Source: Paenibacillus flagellatus (GTDB taxonomy: Bacteria; Bacillota; Bacilli; Paenibacillales; NBRC-103111). From it: a stretch of 64,000 nt of DNA. This document shows positions 15,660 through 25,872 of this stretch, in pieces. The notes beneath the pieces are model-generated. The model did not search any database and was not told where the DNA came from. It worked only from the letters and a program-made list of their open reading frames with translations. Positions within the stretch are counted from its first letter, which is position 1, and the number at the start of each line of letters is the position of its first letter. The position numbers and the translations under genes were made by a program. The DNA lies in the NCBI RefSeq assembly GCF_003217775.1, contig NZ_QJVJ01000008.1, positions 1 to 64,000 on the forward strand, in the 5' to 3' direction.

Positions 15660-18600
15660 ATGAAGAGGAAGCTTTCGATGCTGCTCCTGGCGATCGTGCT
15701 CGCGGCCGGCCTCGCGCCTTGGCCGATGGGGACGGGTTCCGCCCGGGCGCAAGCGGCGACGGCCGATGCCGATATCATCATCGACAACGGTCAGCCGGGA
15801 TACGCCGAGTCGGCGGACGGCAACTGGACGACCAGCCAGCTGCAGGGGTACAACCATACGACCACGCGCTACCCGTATTCGTCCGCTCCCGGGGTTTATG
15901 CCCAATGGAGCCCGACTCTCGCGAGCGAAGGCCGGTACCGGGTATCCGTGTATAAGGTCGTCCATGCGAATGCCGAGCCGAAGGCCAAGGTGGACATTCG
16001 GCATAACGGCAAGACGGAGACGACCGTGCTGAACTACCAGACCGGTACGAGCGGGTGGGTCGATCTCGGCGATTTCGATTTCGCCGCAGGGCCGGATCAA
16101 TACGTCCGAATTACGCAGGTAACCCAAGGGCTGCCGATCCGGGCGGATGCCGTCCGTTTCCGCAAGCTGGAGACGATCGCCTCGCTGACCGTGCCGGCTG
16201 ATACGAAGTCGGCGCCCGTCGGCACCGAAGTCGTCGTTGCGTTCGATCGTCCGATGGACATCCGTACGCTGACGCCGTCGAATATCGTGCTGAAGGAAAC
16301 GGCAAGCGGTACGGTCGTCGCGGCGACCTATTCCGTCAACCAAAATGGAACCGCTTACACCATGCTTCCGGCGGGCGGACTGCGAGCCCAAACGTCCTAC
16401 ACGGTCGAAGTGGGCGAAACGGTGAAGAACGAGAGCGGAACGCCGTTGTACGGCGGATTCCGATTCGACTTCCGGACGGAGCCGGACGCGACGAGGCGGT
16501 ACGATTTCATCCGGCCGGAGCATTTTCAAATGCGGCCCGGCACTTGGACGTACAGCACCTCGCCCGGCTCCATCTCGCCGAAGATTATGATCGGTCTGCC
16601 GGAAAAGGACCCCGCCGCCGCATTGCCGGCCCGCGTCGACATCGAGTTGGAGCGCGGAGGCACGTACCGAATCTGGGCGAGAGCCCGCGATTACGCGACG
16701 AACCAGCCGGGTACGCGCTTCTTCCGCGTCGGCGTCGACGGCCGGCTGCTGAACGAGGTGTTCGGCGACCACGGCAAGGAGGGCTTCGCCTGGGAGGATG
16801 CCGGAACGGTGGAGCTGACGGCGGGCCGGCACCGCCTGGAGCTGGTCGACACGTCCGGATTTTATCCGCGGCTGGACGGAATGTTCGTAACGGACGACCT
16901 CGACTTCGTACCGCCGGATACGCTGGAGGAAGCATTGCGGGTCGACACGATAAGCAAGAAGGCTCGGGCCGCCCTCCGATACCCGGAATGGGCTCGAACG
17001 GATGCCGAGCCGATCCGGACGGCGTTCATCGAGAACGGCGACGTTCGCGTAGCGTTTTACGAGGTGCCGACCGCGAACGGGCCGGTTATTCAGAAGGAAA
17101 CGTATCTGCGTTCGCCGTCGGGAGGCGCATGGGTGAAGCAGGACGACCGCACCGATCCGTACGGCTACTTGCTGCTGTATACCGAGGAACAGGCGGAGAA
17201 ACCGTTCAATGTGCTGGACCTTCATTATTTGCTGATTAACCAGCCGAACGGCTCGACATCTTGGCTCATTCCGACGAGTCTGGAGACGGTCGACGCGAAG
17301 ACCGTCCGGCTGACGGCGGAACGCGACGACGTCCGGTTCGCCGCGACCTGGACGATCCCGGACGGCGGCGCCGATCCGGTCGTGACGACGAGGCTTACGG
17401 CCAAACGCCCCGGATCGTACAGCCTGGGCATGTTCAACGCACCGGAGAAGCCGGTGGCGGACACCGATTTTATGCTGCTGCCGTTCCAAATCGTCAGCAA
17501 GAGGCTGCCCGACGAGTTCACCCTCGTGACCGAGCAGTACGCCTCGACGCCGCTTAGTCTGGTCACGCTTCCGGCAAACGGCGAGCGGGGGCGGGCCAGC
17601 TTCGGGGTCGTCGCCGATCCGGCCGAAATTCCGAACCGTTGGGCGTACGGAGACAATTCCAGGTTCGGCCTGTCGATCCGCGGAACGGAAGGCGGCGTGC
17701 TGCCGGGGCTGTTCGCGCCGCTGTTCGGTTCCCCGGAGGCGTCGCTGTCCGCCGGACAATCGTTCGAGTTCCGGTACAGGCCGGTCACGCGTCCGGGGGA
17801 GTGGTTCGAAGCGTACCGGCACGTGGTTACCGACGTGTTCGGGCTGACGGATTACCGGAGCAACGTGAACGTCTCGTTGACCGAGGCGCTGTTCAACATG
17901 CAGGAGCTGGCGATGGACGATACGTTCGGCGGATGGGACGACAAGGCGAAGGCGCATTACAACATGGAGGGAAGAAACGTCGCATCCCAAGGCTCGCCGC
18001 TCTCGCATCTTCAGTCGTACCTGCTTACGGAAGATCCCGACGTCTACGAGCGGAGGACGATCCCGACGCTGGAATATTTGCTGACGCACGGCAGCCTTCA
18101 CTTCTCGGCGACCGGGCCGCACGGAGGGATTCTCGATCTGAAGGGGAAGCTGTCGCCGGTAGGCAGTCCGGTGAGCGGGTTCGGCACGAGCGTGTTCGGC
18201 GGCGCGTACTTCATGACGAAGGGGCAGGTGCCGCTGCTGCGGCAAATCGGGATGGACGGGGGCGTCCGGCACCAGAACGCCTACGCCAACGACGGCGTGC
18301 CCCGGTGGCACGAGTACTTGATGCTGTATACGTACACGAAGGATTCGGCGTATTTGGCGGAGGCGATCGCGGGGGCGGACCGGTATATCGCGGAGAGGCT
18401 GGAGACGCCGGATACGCGCATTCCCGCGCACGAGTCGTTCATCAATATCTCCTACGCGCCGTATTGGCAAGGACTTCTGGATTTGTACGAGGTGACCAAG
18501 GAACGGAAGTACCTGGACGCGGCCCGGGAAGGGGCGCATCGCTGGATGACCTCGGTTTGGACGCAGCCGTCCGTCGCGTCCGGAGACGTCACCGTCCGGG

Positions 18601-20423
18601 CGGCCGACCTGCCCGATCGCGCCGTTATGTCCCAGAGCTTCGACGGGTATTGGAGGGGGGACGCCAAGATCCGGCTGGGGTATCCGGACAACATGCCGCT
18701 GCTTCGGGACGAAACGGTCCCGGCCTGGCAGCTGTCGCGCGTCGGCCTCGGGCTCGAGCAGCGAAGCACGTTTTCCCGTTCCGGCAACATCATGATGTCC
18801 AACTGGGCGCCGGATCTGATGCGCCTCTCCCTGCATACGGGCGACCCGCTGTACGAAGCCTACGCGCGCAACGCGATCATCGGCCGGTTCGCGAACTACC
18901 CCGGCTATTATTACAACCAGAACATGACGCATCCGATGAAAGCCGACTACCCGTACGTCGGACCGGATTTCACGAACATTTACTACCACCATATCCCGGC
19001 CATGATCGGCTTGACCGTCGATTTCCTGATGGCGCAGGCGCAGAAACGGTCGGACGGGCAAATCGATTTCCCGGCCGTCCGGGAGCAAGGGTACGCCTAT
19101 TTCAACAACAAGCATTACGGCTTCGCGCCGGGCAGGCTGTTCGGCGAGTCCGACATGTGGTTGTGGATGAAGCCGGGGCTGTTGTCCGTGAACAGCATTC
19201 AGGCCGACTGGGTGGCGGCGCGCAAGGACGGACGCTTCGCGGCGGCGCTGATGAACGAATCCGGCGCCGACATCGAGGTCGAGGTGCGGCTCGGCGATGA
19301 GGTGACCGGCGGCGTGCCGGGCTTCGGCGGAACGGCAACGGTATACGATGCGGCGGGGAATGCCGGCACCGCGATCGTATCGGACGGCAAGCTGTCCGTC
19401 GTCATTCCGGCGCGAGGCTTGATCGCCTTCGCGATCGATGCGCCCGACGTGACGAAGCCCGGCTTCGCCGACGTCGCGACGGATCGTCTCGTCTCGGAGC
19501 CGCTCGGCGGCACGGTGGCCGAGACGGGGCCGACCCCGGAATTCGGCCGGGGCATGGTGCTGCAGCTGAATCCCGCCGAATACGTCGCTTACGTGTATAC
19601 GCAGTTCATGCCGGACCGGATTCGCAAGGCCGAGCTGGAATGGCGGATCGGCGAAGGGGAGTGGCACAAGACGGAGACGGAGGCTTATCCGTTCGCTTTC
19701 TCGATCCGCGTGCCCGACTCGAGCCGGACGTTCTCGTACCGGGTAAGCGTAACCGACCTGGCCGGTGCGGTCCAGCAGTCGCCGGTGCGCACGATCGCTC
19801 CTCTGGACGGAGCCCCGCCCGTCACGTCCATCGAGATCGACGGCGCCTCTGCGCCGACGAACGGCTGGCACAGCGGGCCGGTGACGGTCGCGCTCGCCTC
19901 CGCGGATCGCGGATCGGGCGTGGCGCAGACGGTGTACAGCGTAAACGGGGGCGACGAGGTCCCGTACACCGCCCCGTTCGTGCTCGACTCCGACGGGGAG
20001 TACGACATCGGCTACTACAGCATCGACCGCAAGGGCAACCGCGAGGAGCGCAAGACGGTCCGGGTCCGGATCGACCGAACCGCCCCCGAGCTGATCGTGT
20101 CGGCCGACCCCGGCGTGCTGCGCCCGCCGAACCATAAGCCGGTGCCGATTCATGTCGACGTCCGCGCCGCCGATTCTTTATCCGGGCTGCTGGACTACCG
20201 GCTTGTCTCGATCGCGAGCGACGAGCCGGACGACGGCACCGGGGACGGCGGGACGAGCGACGACGTCGGCGAAGCCGAATTCGGCTCGGCGGATACGGAC
20301 TTCACCCTGCGGGCGGAACGGTCCGGCCGGGGAGACGGCCGCAAGTATACGATCGTATACGAAGCCCGGGATCTCGCCGGGAACGTTCGGACAGCCGAAA
20401 CGACGGTGAGGGTTCCGCATTAG
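15660..20423 (+). CDS. large secreted multidomain protein with golvesin-type and Ig-like domains (putative glycan-active enzyme)
   Basis: 1587 residues. The signal peptide ends near ARAQA. Residues about 37-170 match the golvesin C-terminal-type domain (IIIDNGQPGYAESADGNW). About 175-290 is a Big_5/SbsA-like Ig domain (VAFDRPMDIRTLTPSNIVLK). About 300-430 is a beta-sandwich resembling carbohydrate-binding modules. About 430-1270 has an alpha/alpha-toroid look in its middle (WQGLLDLYEVTKERKYLDAA) followed by beta-rich sequence, as in polysaccharide lyases. The C-terminus has Ig-like domains, one of the OmpL47 type (SGVAQTVYSVNGG). No SLH or LPXTG anchor is present. Catalytic residues are unassigned. 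It sits directly ahead of import operon 2 and may feed it. Confidence 0.72.
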   Translation: MKRKLSMLLLAIVLAAGLAPWPMGTGSARAQAATADADIIIDNGQPGYAESADGNWTTSQLQGYNHTTTRYPYSSAPGVYAQWSPTLASEGRYRVSVYKVVHANAEPKAKVDIRHNGKTETTVLNYQTGTSGWVDLGDFDFAAGPDQYVRITQVTQGLPIRADAVRFRKLETIASLTVPADTKSAPVGTEVVVAFDRPMDIRTLTPSNIVLKETASGTVVAATYSVNQNGTAYTMLPAGGLRAQTSYTVEVGETVKNESGTPLYGGFRFDFRTEPDATRRYDFIRPEHFQMRPGTWTYSTSPGSISPKIMIGLPEKDPAAALPARVDIELERGGTYRIWARARDYATNQPGTRFFRVGVDGRLLNEVFGDHGKEGFAWEDAGTVELTAGRHRLELVDTSGFYPRLDGMFVTDDLDFVPPDTLEEALRVDTISKKARAALRYPEWARTDAEPIRTAFIENGDVRVAFYEVPTANGPVIQKETYLRSPSGGAWVKQDDRTDPYGYLLLYTEEQAEKPFNVLDLHYLLINQPNGSTSWLIPTSLETVDAKTVRLTAERDDVRFAATWTIPDGGADPVVTTRLTAKRPGSYSLGMFNAPEKPVADTDFMLLPFQIVSKRLPDEFTLVTEQYASTPLSLVTLPANGERGRASFGVVADPAEIPNRWAYGDNSRFGLSIRGTEGGVLPGLFAPLFGSPEASLSAGQSFEFRYRPVTRPGEWFEAYRHVVTDVFGLTDYRSNVNVSLTEALFNMQELAMDDTFGGWDDKAKAHYNMEGRNVASQGSPLSHLQSYLLTEDPDVYERRTIPTLEYLLTHGSLHFSATGPHGGILDLKGKLSPVGSPVSGFGTSVFGGAYFMTKGQVPLLRQIGMDGGVRHQNAYANDGVPRWHEYLMLYTYTKDSAYLAEAIAGADRYIAERLETPDTRIPAHESFINISYAPYWQGLLDLYEVTKERKYLDAAREGAHRWMTSVWTQPSVASGDVTVRAADLPDRAVMSQSFDGYWRGDAKIRLGYPDNMPLLRDETVPAWQLSRVGLGLEQRSTFSRSGNIMMSNWAPDLMRLSLHTGDPLYEAYARNAIIGRFANYPGYYYNQNMTHPMKADYPYVGPDFTNIYYHHIPAMIGLTVDFLMAQAQKRSDGQIDFPAVREQGYAYFNNKHYGFAPGRLFGESDMWLWMKPGLLSVNSIQADWVAARKDGRFAAALMNESGADIEVEVRLGDEVTGGVPGFGGTATVYDAAGNAGTAIVSDGKLSVVIPARGLIAFAIDAPDVTKPGFADVATDRLVSEPLGGTVAETGPTPEFGRGMVLQLNPAEYVAYVYTQFMPDRIRKAELEWRIGEGEWHKTETEAYPFAFSIRVPDSSRTFSYRVSVTDLAGAVQQSPVRTIAPLDGAPPVTSIEIDGASAPTNGWHSGPVTVALASADRGSGVAQTVYSVNGGDEVPYTAPFVLDSDGEYDIGYYSIDRKGNREERKTVRVRIDRTAPELIVSADPGVLRPPNHKPVPIHVDVRAADSLSGLLDYRLVSIASDEPDDGTGDGGTSDDVGEAEFGSADTDFTLRAERSGRGDGRKYTIVYEARDLAGNVRTAETTVRVPH

Positions 20424-20441
20424 GAGCGCGGATAAGCAAAA

Positions 20442-20458
20442 CTCCAAATTTTTTGGAG
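20442..20458. promoter_or_regulatory. AT-rich inverted repeat upstream of import operon 2
   Basis: CTCCAAA at 20442-20448 and TTTGGAG at 20452-20458 are perfect arms with a 3-base loop. It lies 83 bases before the first permease. It could be an operator or a weak terminator; no T-run follows. A TATACT at 20501-20506 could be a -10, but no good -35 fits it. Confidence 0.4.
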
Positions 20459-20540
20459 CAATTGCCATAGATCGGGGAAATATCGGCTTCCGGCTCTTGT
20501 TATACTGGCATCACCACACAAGAGAAGGAGACTTCGACCT

Positions 20541-21509
20541 ATGGAAGCAACGGACTCCCTCAGCGGACGGCCGCAGGTTCCCCCGGACGCGGCTGCGGTC
20601 CGTCCGCTATGGCGGCTGCGGCGCAATCTGAAGCAGTACCGGATGATGTACGCGCTGCTCTTGCCGGGACTCGTCTACTTTACGCTGTTCAAGTACGTGC
20701 CGATGGCCGGCGTCGTCATCGCGTTCAAAAACTACAATTTGATGCAGGGCATCTGGGGAAGCCCTTGGGTCGGACTCGACAATTTCCGGTTGTTTTTCGA
20801 GGGCGTCTACTACAAGCAAATTTTGGCCAACACGATCACGATCTCGCTCTACAAGCTCGTATTCGGCTTTCCCGCGCCGATCGTCCTGGCTCTGCTGCTG
20901 AACGAAGTCCGCCTCATGTGGTTCAAGCGGGTGGTGCAGACCGTCACATACTTGCCCCACTTCATCTCGTGGGTGATCATGTACGGGCTGCTCACCGCGC
21001 TCTTGTCGCCGGGAAGCGGATTGGTCAACCTTGTTCTGATGGAGCTCGGCATGGACCCGGTTTCGTTCCTAACCGAGCCGTCGTGGATCCGGACGATTCT
21101 CGTGTCGACCGATATTTGGAAGGACGTCGGCTGGGGGGCGATCCTGTACTTGGCGGCGCTGGCGGGAATCGACCCGAGCCTGTACGAGGCGGCGACCGTC
21201 GACGGCGCTTCCAAATGGCGCCAGCTGTGGCACATCACGCTTCCCGGCATACGCAGCGTCATCATTCTCATTCTGATTTTGCGGCTGAGCCATATTTTGG
21301 ACGTCGGCTTCGACCAGGTGTTCATGATGGCGAACGTGTTCAATCAGGAAAAGGCGGACATCATCGACACTTGGGTGTACCGGATCGGCCTGCAGCAGAT
21401 GCAGTTCGGTCTGGCGACGGCCGTCGGCCTGCAAAAGTCGTTGATCGGTCTCGTGCTCATACTCGCCGCGAACCGGATCGCCAAGAAGTTCGACGGCCAA
21501 ATCTGGTAA
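20541..21509 (+). CDS. ABC sugar permease, LplB type (operon 2)
   Basis: 322 residues, six predicted helices. The family opening YVPMAGVVIAFKNYNLMQGI and the EAA loop EAATVDGASKWRQLWHITLP are clear, and the C-terminus ends RIAKKFDGQIW. Residues 1-30 are cytoplasmic and Arg-rich. GAAGGAG is 11 bases upstream of the ATG. It is the first gene of a five-gene set (permease, permease, lipoprotein, kinase, regulator), with the second permease 13 bases downstream. Confidence 0.92.
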   Translation: MEATDSLSGRPQVPPDAAAVRPLWRLRRNLKQYRMMYALLLPGLVYFTLFKYVPMAGVVIAFKNYNLMQGIWGSPWVGLDNFRLFFEGVYYKQILANTITISLYKLVFGFPAPIVLALLLNEVRLMWFKRVVQTVTYLPHFISWVIMYGLLTALLSPGSGLVNLVLMELGMDPVSFLTEPSWIRTILVSTDIWKDVGWGAILYLAALAGIDPSLYEAATVDGASKWRQLWHITLPGIRSVIILILILRLSHILDVGFDQVFMMANVFNQEKADIIDTWVYRIGLQQMQFGLATAVGLQKSLIGLVLILAANRIAKKFDGQIW

Positions 21510-21522
21510 GGGGGGACGTGCG

Positions 21523-22392
21523 ATGAAGCGAATGACGGCGAAAGAGAAAGGGACGCAAGCGGTCATCATGCTGCTGCTGGCGCTGCTCGCCGCCTGCTGC
21601 GTATTTCCGTTCTTCTACGTGGCGAGCCTGTCGTTTACGACCGCGGGGGAAGCGATCAGGCGGGGCATCGTGCTCATCCCCGAGCATCCGGTGCTGAGTG
21701 CTTACGAGCAAATTTTCTCCGGGACGCTGATCACCCGGGCTTATCAGGTGACGCTGTTCGTCACCGTCGTCGGGACGGTTCTGAACCTGCTCTTCACGAC
21801 GGCTACCGCGTACCCGCTGGCGCGCAAGTCGCTGCCTGGACGGAACGTGTTCCTGCTGTACATCATCTTTACGATGCTGTTCAGCGGAGGGATGATCCCG
21901 CATTTCTTGCTGGTGAAAAGCCTCGGGCTGCTGAACAGCGTGTGGGCGCTGATCATTCCCGGGCTTCTGAGCGCGTACAACATGCTGATCATGAAAGGAT
22001 TTTTCGAGCAGCTTCCCGAAGGGATCGAGGAGGCGGCCCGCATCGACGGGGCGGGCGAGCTGACGATGATCGGGCGGATCGTGCTGCCGCTGTCCGCGCC
22101 GATCATCGCGACGCTGGGCCTGTTTTACGCGGTCGGCCACTGGAACAGCTTCTTCGACGCCATCCTGTACATCAACGATCCGTCGAAATTCCCGCTGCAG
22201 GTCGTGCTCCGCGGCATATTGCTCGGAGCGGCCAATCTGTCGGCGGACAATCCCGAATCGATCGATGCGGTCAACCCGCTGTCGATCCAGATGGCGGCCG
22301 TCGTCGTCGCCACGGTACCGATCCTGTGCGTCTATCCGTTTCTGCAAAAGCACTTTACGAAGGGGGTGCTGCTCGGGTCGGTCAAAGGGTAA
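21523..22392 (+). CDS. ABC sugar permease, YtcP type (operon 2)
   Basis: 289 residues with six helices. It has the class motif MLFSGGMIPHFLLVKSLGLL, the EAA loop EAARIDGAGELTMIGRIVLP and the C-terminal FLQKHFTKGVLLGSVKG. AAGGGGGGA precedes the ATG at good spacing. It is the partner of the permease before it; the lipoprotein gene follows after 58 bases. Confidence 0.92.
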   Translation: MKRMTAKEKGTQAVIMLLLALLAACCVFPFFYVASLSFTTAGEAIRRGIVLIPEHPVLSAYEQIFSGTLITRAYQVTLFVTVVGTVLNLLFTTATAYPLARKSLPGRNVFLLYIIFTMLFSGGMIPHFLLVKSLGLLNSVWALIIPGLLSAYNMLIMKGFFEQLPEGIEEAARIDGAGELTMIGRIVLPLSAPIIATLGLFYAVGHWNSFFDAILYINDPSKFPLQVVLRGILLGAANLSADNPESIDAVNPLSIQMAAVVVATVPILCVYPFLQKHFTKGVLLGSVKG

Positions 22393-22450
22393 CGGCACAC
22401 GCATGCGTTTCGTCATGCACAGACAGGCAAATCACAAGGAGGGGCGTCCC

Positions 22451-24037
22451 ATGCTTATTCGCAAAACGATCTTGACGGCAATGGCCGCGATTACGCTCGC
22501 CGGAACCGCCGCAGCCTGCGGGAGCACGGAACCGAAGGAGCCGCCGTCGGGCGGAACGGGCTCGAGCCCGACGGCGAGCCCGGATTCGGGCAAAGACAAG
22601 ACATACAAAATCACGATGTACAACCTGGCTACGTTCAATCCGAACGCTCCGGTATTGCCGCGCGAACAGGATCCGGTCCGTCAAATGATCGAGAAGGCGA
22701 TGAACATCGATCTCGAGATGATGATCGTGCCGGAGCAGGCGTCGGCCAAGCTGAACACGCTGATCGCCTCGGGCGAGGTGCCGGATCTGATCTATTTCGG
22801 CAACCGGACGACGTCGGTGAAGTATTACGAGCAGGGCGTGACGGCCGAGCTGGACGATTACTTGAAGAACGCGCCCGCGCTCGTCCAGCATTTCGGCCCG
22901 TCCCGCTGGGAGCCGATGCGCTACAAGGGCAAGACGATCGGCATTCCCGGGACGGAGGGCGTGGCGGGGATCAACGGGCTATGGATTCGCAACGACTGGC
23001 TGAACAGCTTGAACCTGAAGGTGCCGACGACGCCGGAGGAGCTGTTCGAGGTCATGAAAGCGTTCACCTTCAACGACCCGGACCGCAACGGCAAGAACGA
23101 CACGTACGGCTTTGCGCCCGGCATCACCAAGGAAGGAACGTTGGCCAACCTGGGATGGGACCAGATGTTTTGGATGTTCGGCGTCAATCCGGGCAATTTC
23201 GATGTCGTGGACAACAAGCTCGTCAGCCATAACCTGGATCCCCGGATGAAGGAAGCGGTCGCCTACGCGAACAAGCTTCTGTCGGAGAAAGTGGTGGACC
23301 CGGACTGGGTGACGTTGAACACGGTCCCTCAGGTGCAGGATAAGCTGTTCAAAGGCCGCAGCGGCGTCGTCGTCACCGATTGGCGCAGCATGGAGCCGGG
23401 GGCGCAGCAGAAGATGAAGGAGACGATCGGCGAGGTGCCGGACTGGATCGTCATTCCGCCGATGAAGGGGCCGCACGGCGACCAGATCAATTCGTACGAC
23501 GTCTTCCAGAACGCCCAATGGGCGGTCTCGAAAAAAGCGGCCGGCGATCCGGGCAAAGTTCAGCGCATCGTCGACCTGCTGCAATATATGTACACGGACA
23601 AGGAGGCTTACAAGACGATCGTGTACGGAATCAAGGACGTCACTTGGAAAGAAACGAACGGCAAGCCGGAGATGATCGCGCTCGATTCGGTACAGTCCAA
23701 AAATTACGAATGGCTCGGGCATTACCGGTTCCCCCGTAGAGCGAACGACGACATTTATTTCAACTTCAAAAATCCGAAAACCGTCGAGTATCACGCCATC
23801 AACCGGAAATATTTGAAGCCGAACAACGTCATGCCGTACATCGTGCTCGACCCGAACGACGTGCTCGCCCAAGACCGCGAGAAATATTGGAACGAGATGC
23901 TGCTCAAATTCATGACGGGCAAAGAGCCGCTCGCCAAGTGGGAGGAATTCGTGGGCACGCTGAACGCCAAGTTCAAAGCCGGGGAGCAGCTGGAGAAGGT
24001 GACGCGGCAGCTGAAGGAGCAAGGGATCATCCGGTAG
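22451..24037 (+). CDS. sugar ABC transporter substrate-binding lipoprotein (operon 2)
   Basis: 528 residues. The signal peptide ends TAAAC with Cys23 lipidated, then a Gly/Ser/Thr/Pro linker to about residue 55 and the long SBP fold (LIASGEVPDLIYFGNRTTSV, then GINGLWIRNDWLNSLNLKVP, then DPDRNGKNDTYGF). The DxDxNGxxD stretch is the calcium-loop-like motif often seen in this family. AAGGAGGGG precedes the ATG at 22451. Unlike operons 1 and 3, the lipoprotein comes after the permeases, and no hairpin separates them. Confidence 0.9.
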   Translation: MLIRKTILTAMAAITLAGTAAACGSTEPKEPPSGGTGSSPTASPDSGKDKTYKITMYNLATFNPNAPVLPREQDPVRQMIEKAMNIDLEMMIVPEQASAKLNTLIASGEVPDLIYFGNRTTSVKYYEQGVTAELDDYLKNAPALVQHFGPSRWEPMRYKGKTIGIPGTEGVAGINGLWIRNDWLNSLNLKVPTTPEELFEVMKAFTFNDPDRNGKNDTYGFAPGITKEGTLANLGWDQMFWMFGVNPGNFDVVDNKLVSHNLDPRMKEAVAYANKLLSEKVVDPDWVTLNTVPQVQDKLFKGRSGVVVTDWRSMEPGAQQKMKETIGEVPDWIVIPPMKGPHGDQINSYDVFQNAQWAVSKKAAGDPGKVQRIVDLLQYMYTDKEAYKTIVYGIKDVTWKETNGKPEMIALDSVQSKNYEWLGHYRFPRRANDDIYFNFKNPKTVEYHAINRKYLKPNNVMPYIVLDPNDVLAQDREKYWNEMLLKFMTGKEPLAKWEEFVGTLNAKFKAGEQLEKVTRQLKEQGIIR

Positions 24038-24090
24038 CCCCGCAACTGTGGTATGATCATGGCAGAGAAGCTCGGACGAGGTGAGGCGGA

Positions 24091-25872
24091 ATGGTTCGAA
24101 AGCCGGGAAGCGTGACGATCAAGCTGTTCGCGATCTGCTTCGTATTCGTGCTCGCCACGGTGCTTACGATCGGCTTTCTATCCTATCGCTATATCGAAGA
24201 CGAGCTGCGGAAGAACGAATTCTACTATGCGAACCAGCTGCTCGACAAGGTGGGGCACTACCTCGACGTGTATTTCGTCTCCATGCAAAATACGCTGATG
24301 AACTTGAGCACCCCCGCCGATTCGTGGACCGGAAGCCCGCAGGATGCGCAATCGCAGCTTGACCGCGTCTACGGCTACAATATCGGCTATATTACGAACG
24401 CGTACCTGATCAAGCCGGATTTGACGACGGTGGGGGGCAGCCCGCTGGGCAAAGTGTTCACCGACCCGCTGCCCGAGCGCGAGCCCGTCTACCGGCAAGC
24501 TCTGGCCCACCCGGCGTCCCAGGTCATCAGCGAACCGTACCGTTCGGCATATTCCGGCTGGACCGTCACGTTGTCGCGCAAGGTCCAATGGTCCGGCGAG
24601 CCGGCGGTCGCCGCGCTCGATCTCGATTTGCAGGCGCTCGAAGAGCGCCTGTCCCAGCTTGGCCGAACGGATTCGCTCAAAATCGGCATCGTATCGTCCA
24701 AAGGCATGCGGGTGTCGGGCAGCTCGTCATATTTGTCGGAAACGGGGACGGAAGGGTTGTTCACGCTGGGGACCCTCCGCTCGGAGGATTTGGCCGCATC
24801 CAACGAAACGGTGCTGACGGCCTTCGATTCGTCGGGACATCCGTTCACGGTCATGAAGAGGTCGATGGGCAAATTCAACTGGACCGTCTACATGATCCTG
24901 GACGAAACCCGCTTCCGGACGACGAAGCGGGCGCTGGAAACGTATTTCGTCGGGCTGACGGCGGCCGGCCTCCTGATGAGCGCGGCCGTCGCCTTGCTCG
25001 TCGCCCGGTATATCCGCAAGCCGGTGCAGGCGCTGATGCGCAAGATGAGGCTCGTCAAGGCGGGCGATTTGCGGGCGACCGTCAATTCGCGGCGCAACGA
25101 CGAGTTCGGGGAGCTGGCGGATACGTTCGACAGCATGCTGGGCCAGATCCGCGAGCTGATCGACCATCTCGGCGAGAGCCGCGAGATGAAGCGCAAGCTG
25201 GAAATTCAGGTGCTGCAGTCGCAGATCAATCCGCATTTTCTGTACAATACGCTTGGCACGATCGGCAACGTGGTCGAGCTCGAGCGCTACGAGGAGGTCG
25301 ACCCGATCATCGCGTCGCTTGTATCGATTCTGGAATACGGGATCGCCGACGCGTCGGAGGCGGTCCGCCTGCAGGACGAATTCGACAACGTCCGCCACTA
25401 TCTCTATATCCAGAATATCCGGTACGGACAGGCGTTCGAGCTGGTGCTGACGGCCGACCCGGAATTGATCGATTACCCGCTGTTCCGGATGATGCTGCAG
25501 CCGATCGTGGAGAACAGCCTGTTTCACGGTTACGCCGGAGGGACGATTCAAGGGCCGATCCGCATCTCGGTGTATCGCGGGGAGGATGCGGTCGTCATCG
25601 AGGTCGCCGACGACGGGATCGGCATGCCGGCGGACAAGGTGCGGGGGCTGCTGCAGCCCGATGCCGGTTCCTCGGGCGGCCGCGCTTCGCGCAGGCGGAT
25701 CGGCCTTTACAACATTCATAAGCGGATTCAGCTGTATTACGGGGAAGCGTACGGGCTGGACATCCGGAGCGAGCCCGGCAAAGGAACGTCCGTCCAGGCC
25801 CGGTTTCCGCTCGTGCCCGTTCGCGATCTCAAGCCGGTATCCTCTCTTCTCGGTAAAGGAGCGTTGCCATGA
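24091..25872 (+). CDS. sensor histidine kinase, YesM type (operon 2)
   Basis: 593 residues. The first membrane helix is at about 11-32, then an extracellular sensor to about 282, a second helix at about 285-305 and HAMP to about 360. The His_kinase domain has QSQINPHFLYNTLGTI with phospho-acceptor His382. HATPase_c has PIVENSLFHGYAGG (Asn475) and DDGIGMP. YesM kinases sense extracellular sugars or their loaded binding proteins and phosphorylate AraC-type regulators. GAGGTGAGG is upstream of the ATG. The stop overlaps the regulator start (ATGA). Confidence 0.93.
   Translation: MVRKPGSVTIKLFAICFVFVLATVLTIGFLSYRYIEDELRKNEFYYANQLLDKVGHYLDVYFVSMQNTLMNLSTPADSWTGSPQDAQSQLDRVYGYNIGYITNAYLIKPDLTTVGGSPLGKVFTDPLPEREPVYRQALAHPASQVISEPYRSAYSGWTVTLSRKVQWSGEPAVAALDLDLQALEERLSQLGRTDSLKIGIVSSKGMRVSGSSSYLSETGTEGLFTLGTLRSEDLAASNETVLTAFDSSGHPFTVMKRSMGKFNWTVYMILDETRFRTTKRALETYFVGLTAAGLLMSAAVALLVARYIRKPVQALMRKMRLVKAGDLRATVNSRRNDEFGELADTFDSMLGQIRELIDHLGESREMKRKLEIQVLQSQINPHFLYNTLGTIGNVVELERYEEVDPIIASLVSILEYGIADASEAVRLQDEFDNVRHYLYIQNIRYGQAFELVLTADPELIDYPLFRMMLQPIVENSLFHGYAGGTIQGPIRISVYRGEDAVVIEVADDGIGMPADKVRGLLQPDAGSSGGRASRRRIGLYNIHKRIQLYYGEAYGLDIRSEPGKGTSVQARFPLVPVRDLKPVSSLLGKGALP

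Noticed and set aside
15579-20153. A 1524-codon open frame on the minus strand
   Set aside because: It is antisense to the 1587-residue secreted protein, rich in Arg and His, without signal or domain pattern. It arises from the high-GC codon bias of the real gene.
20442-20458. Hairpin as terminator of the 1587-residue gene
   Set aside because: No T-run follows and the arms are only seven bases, so it is listed as a possible operator instead.
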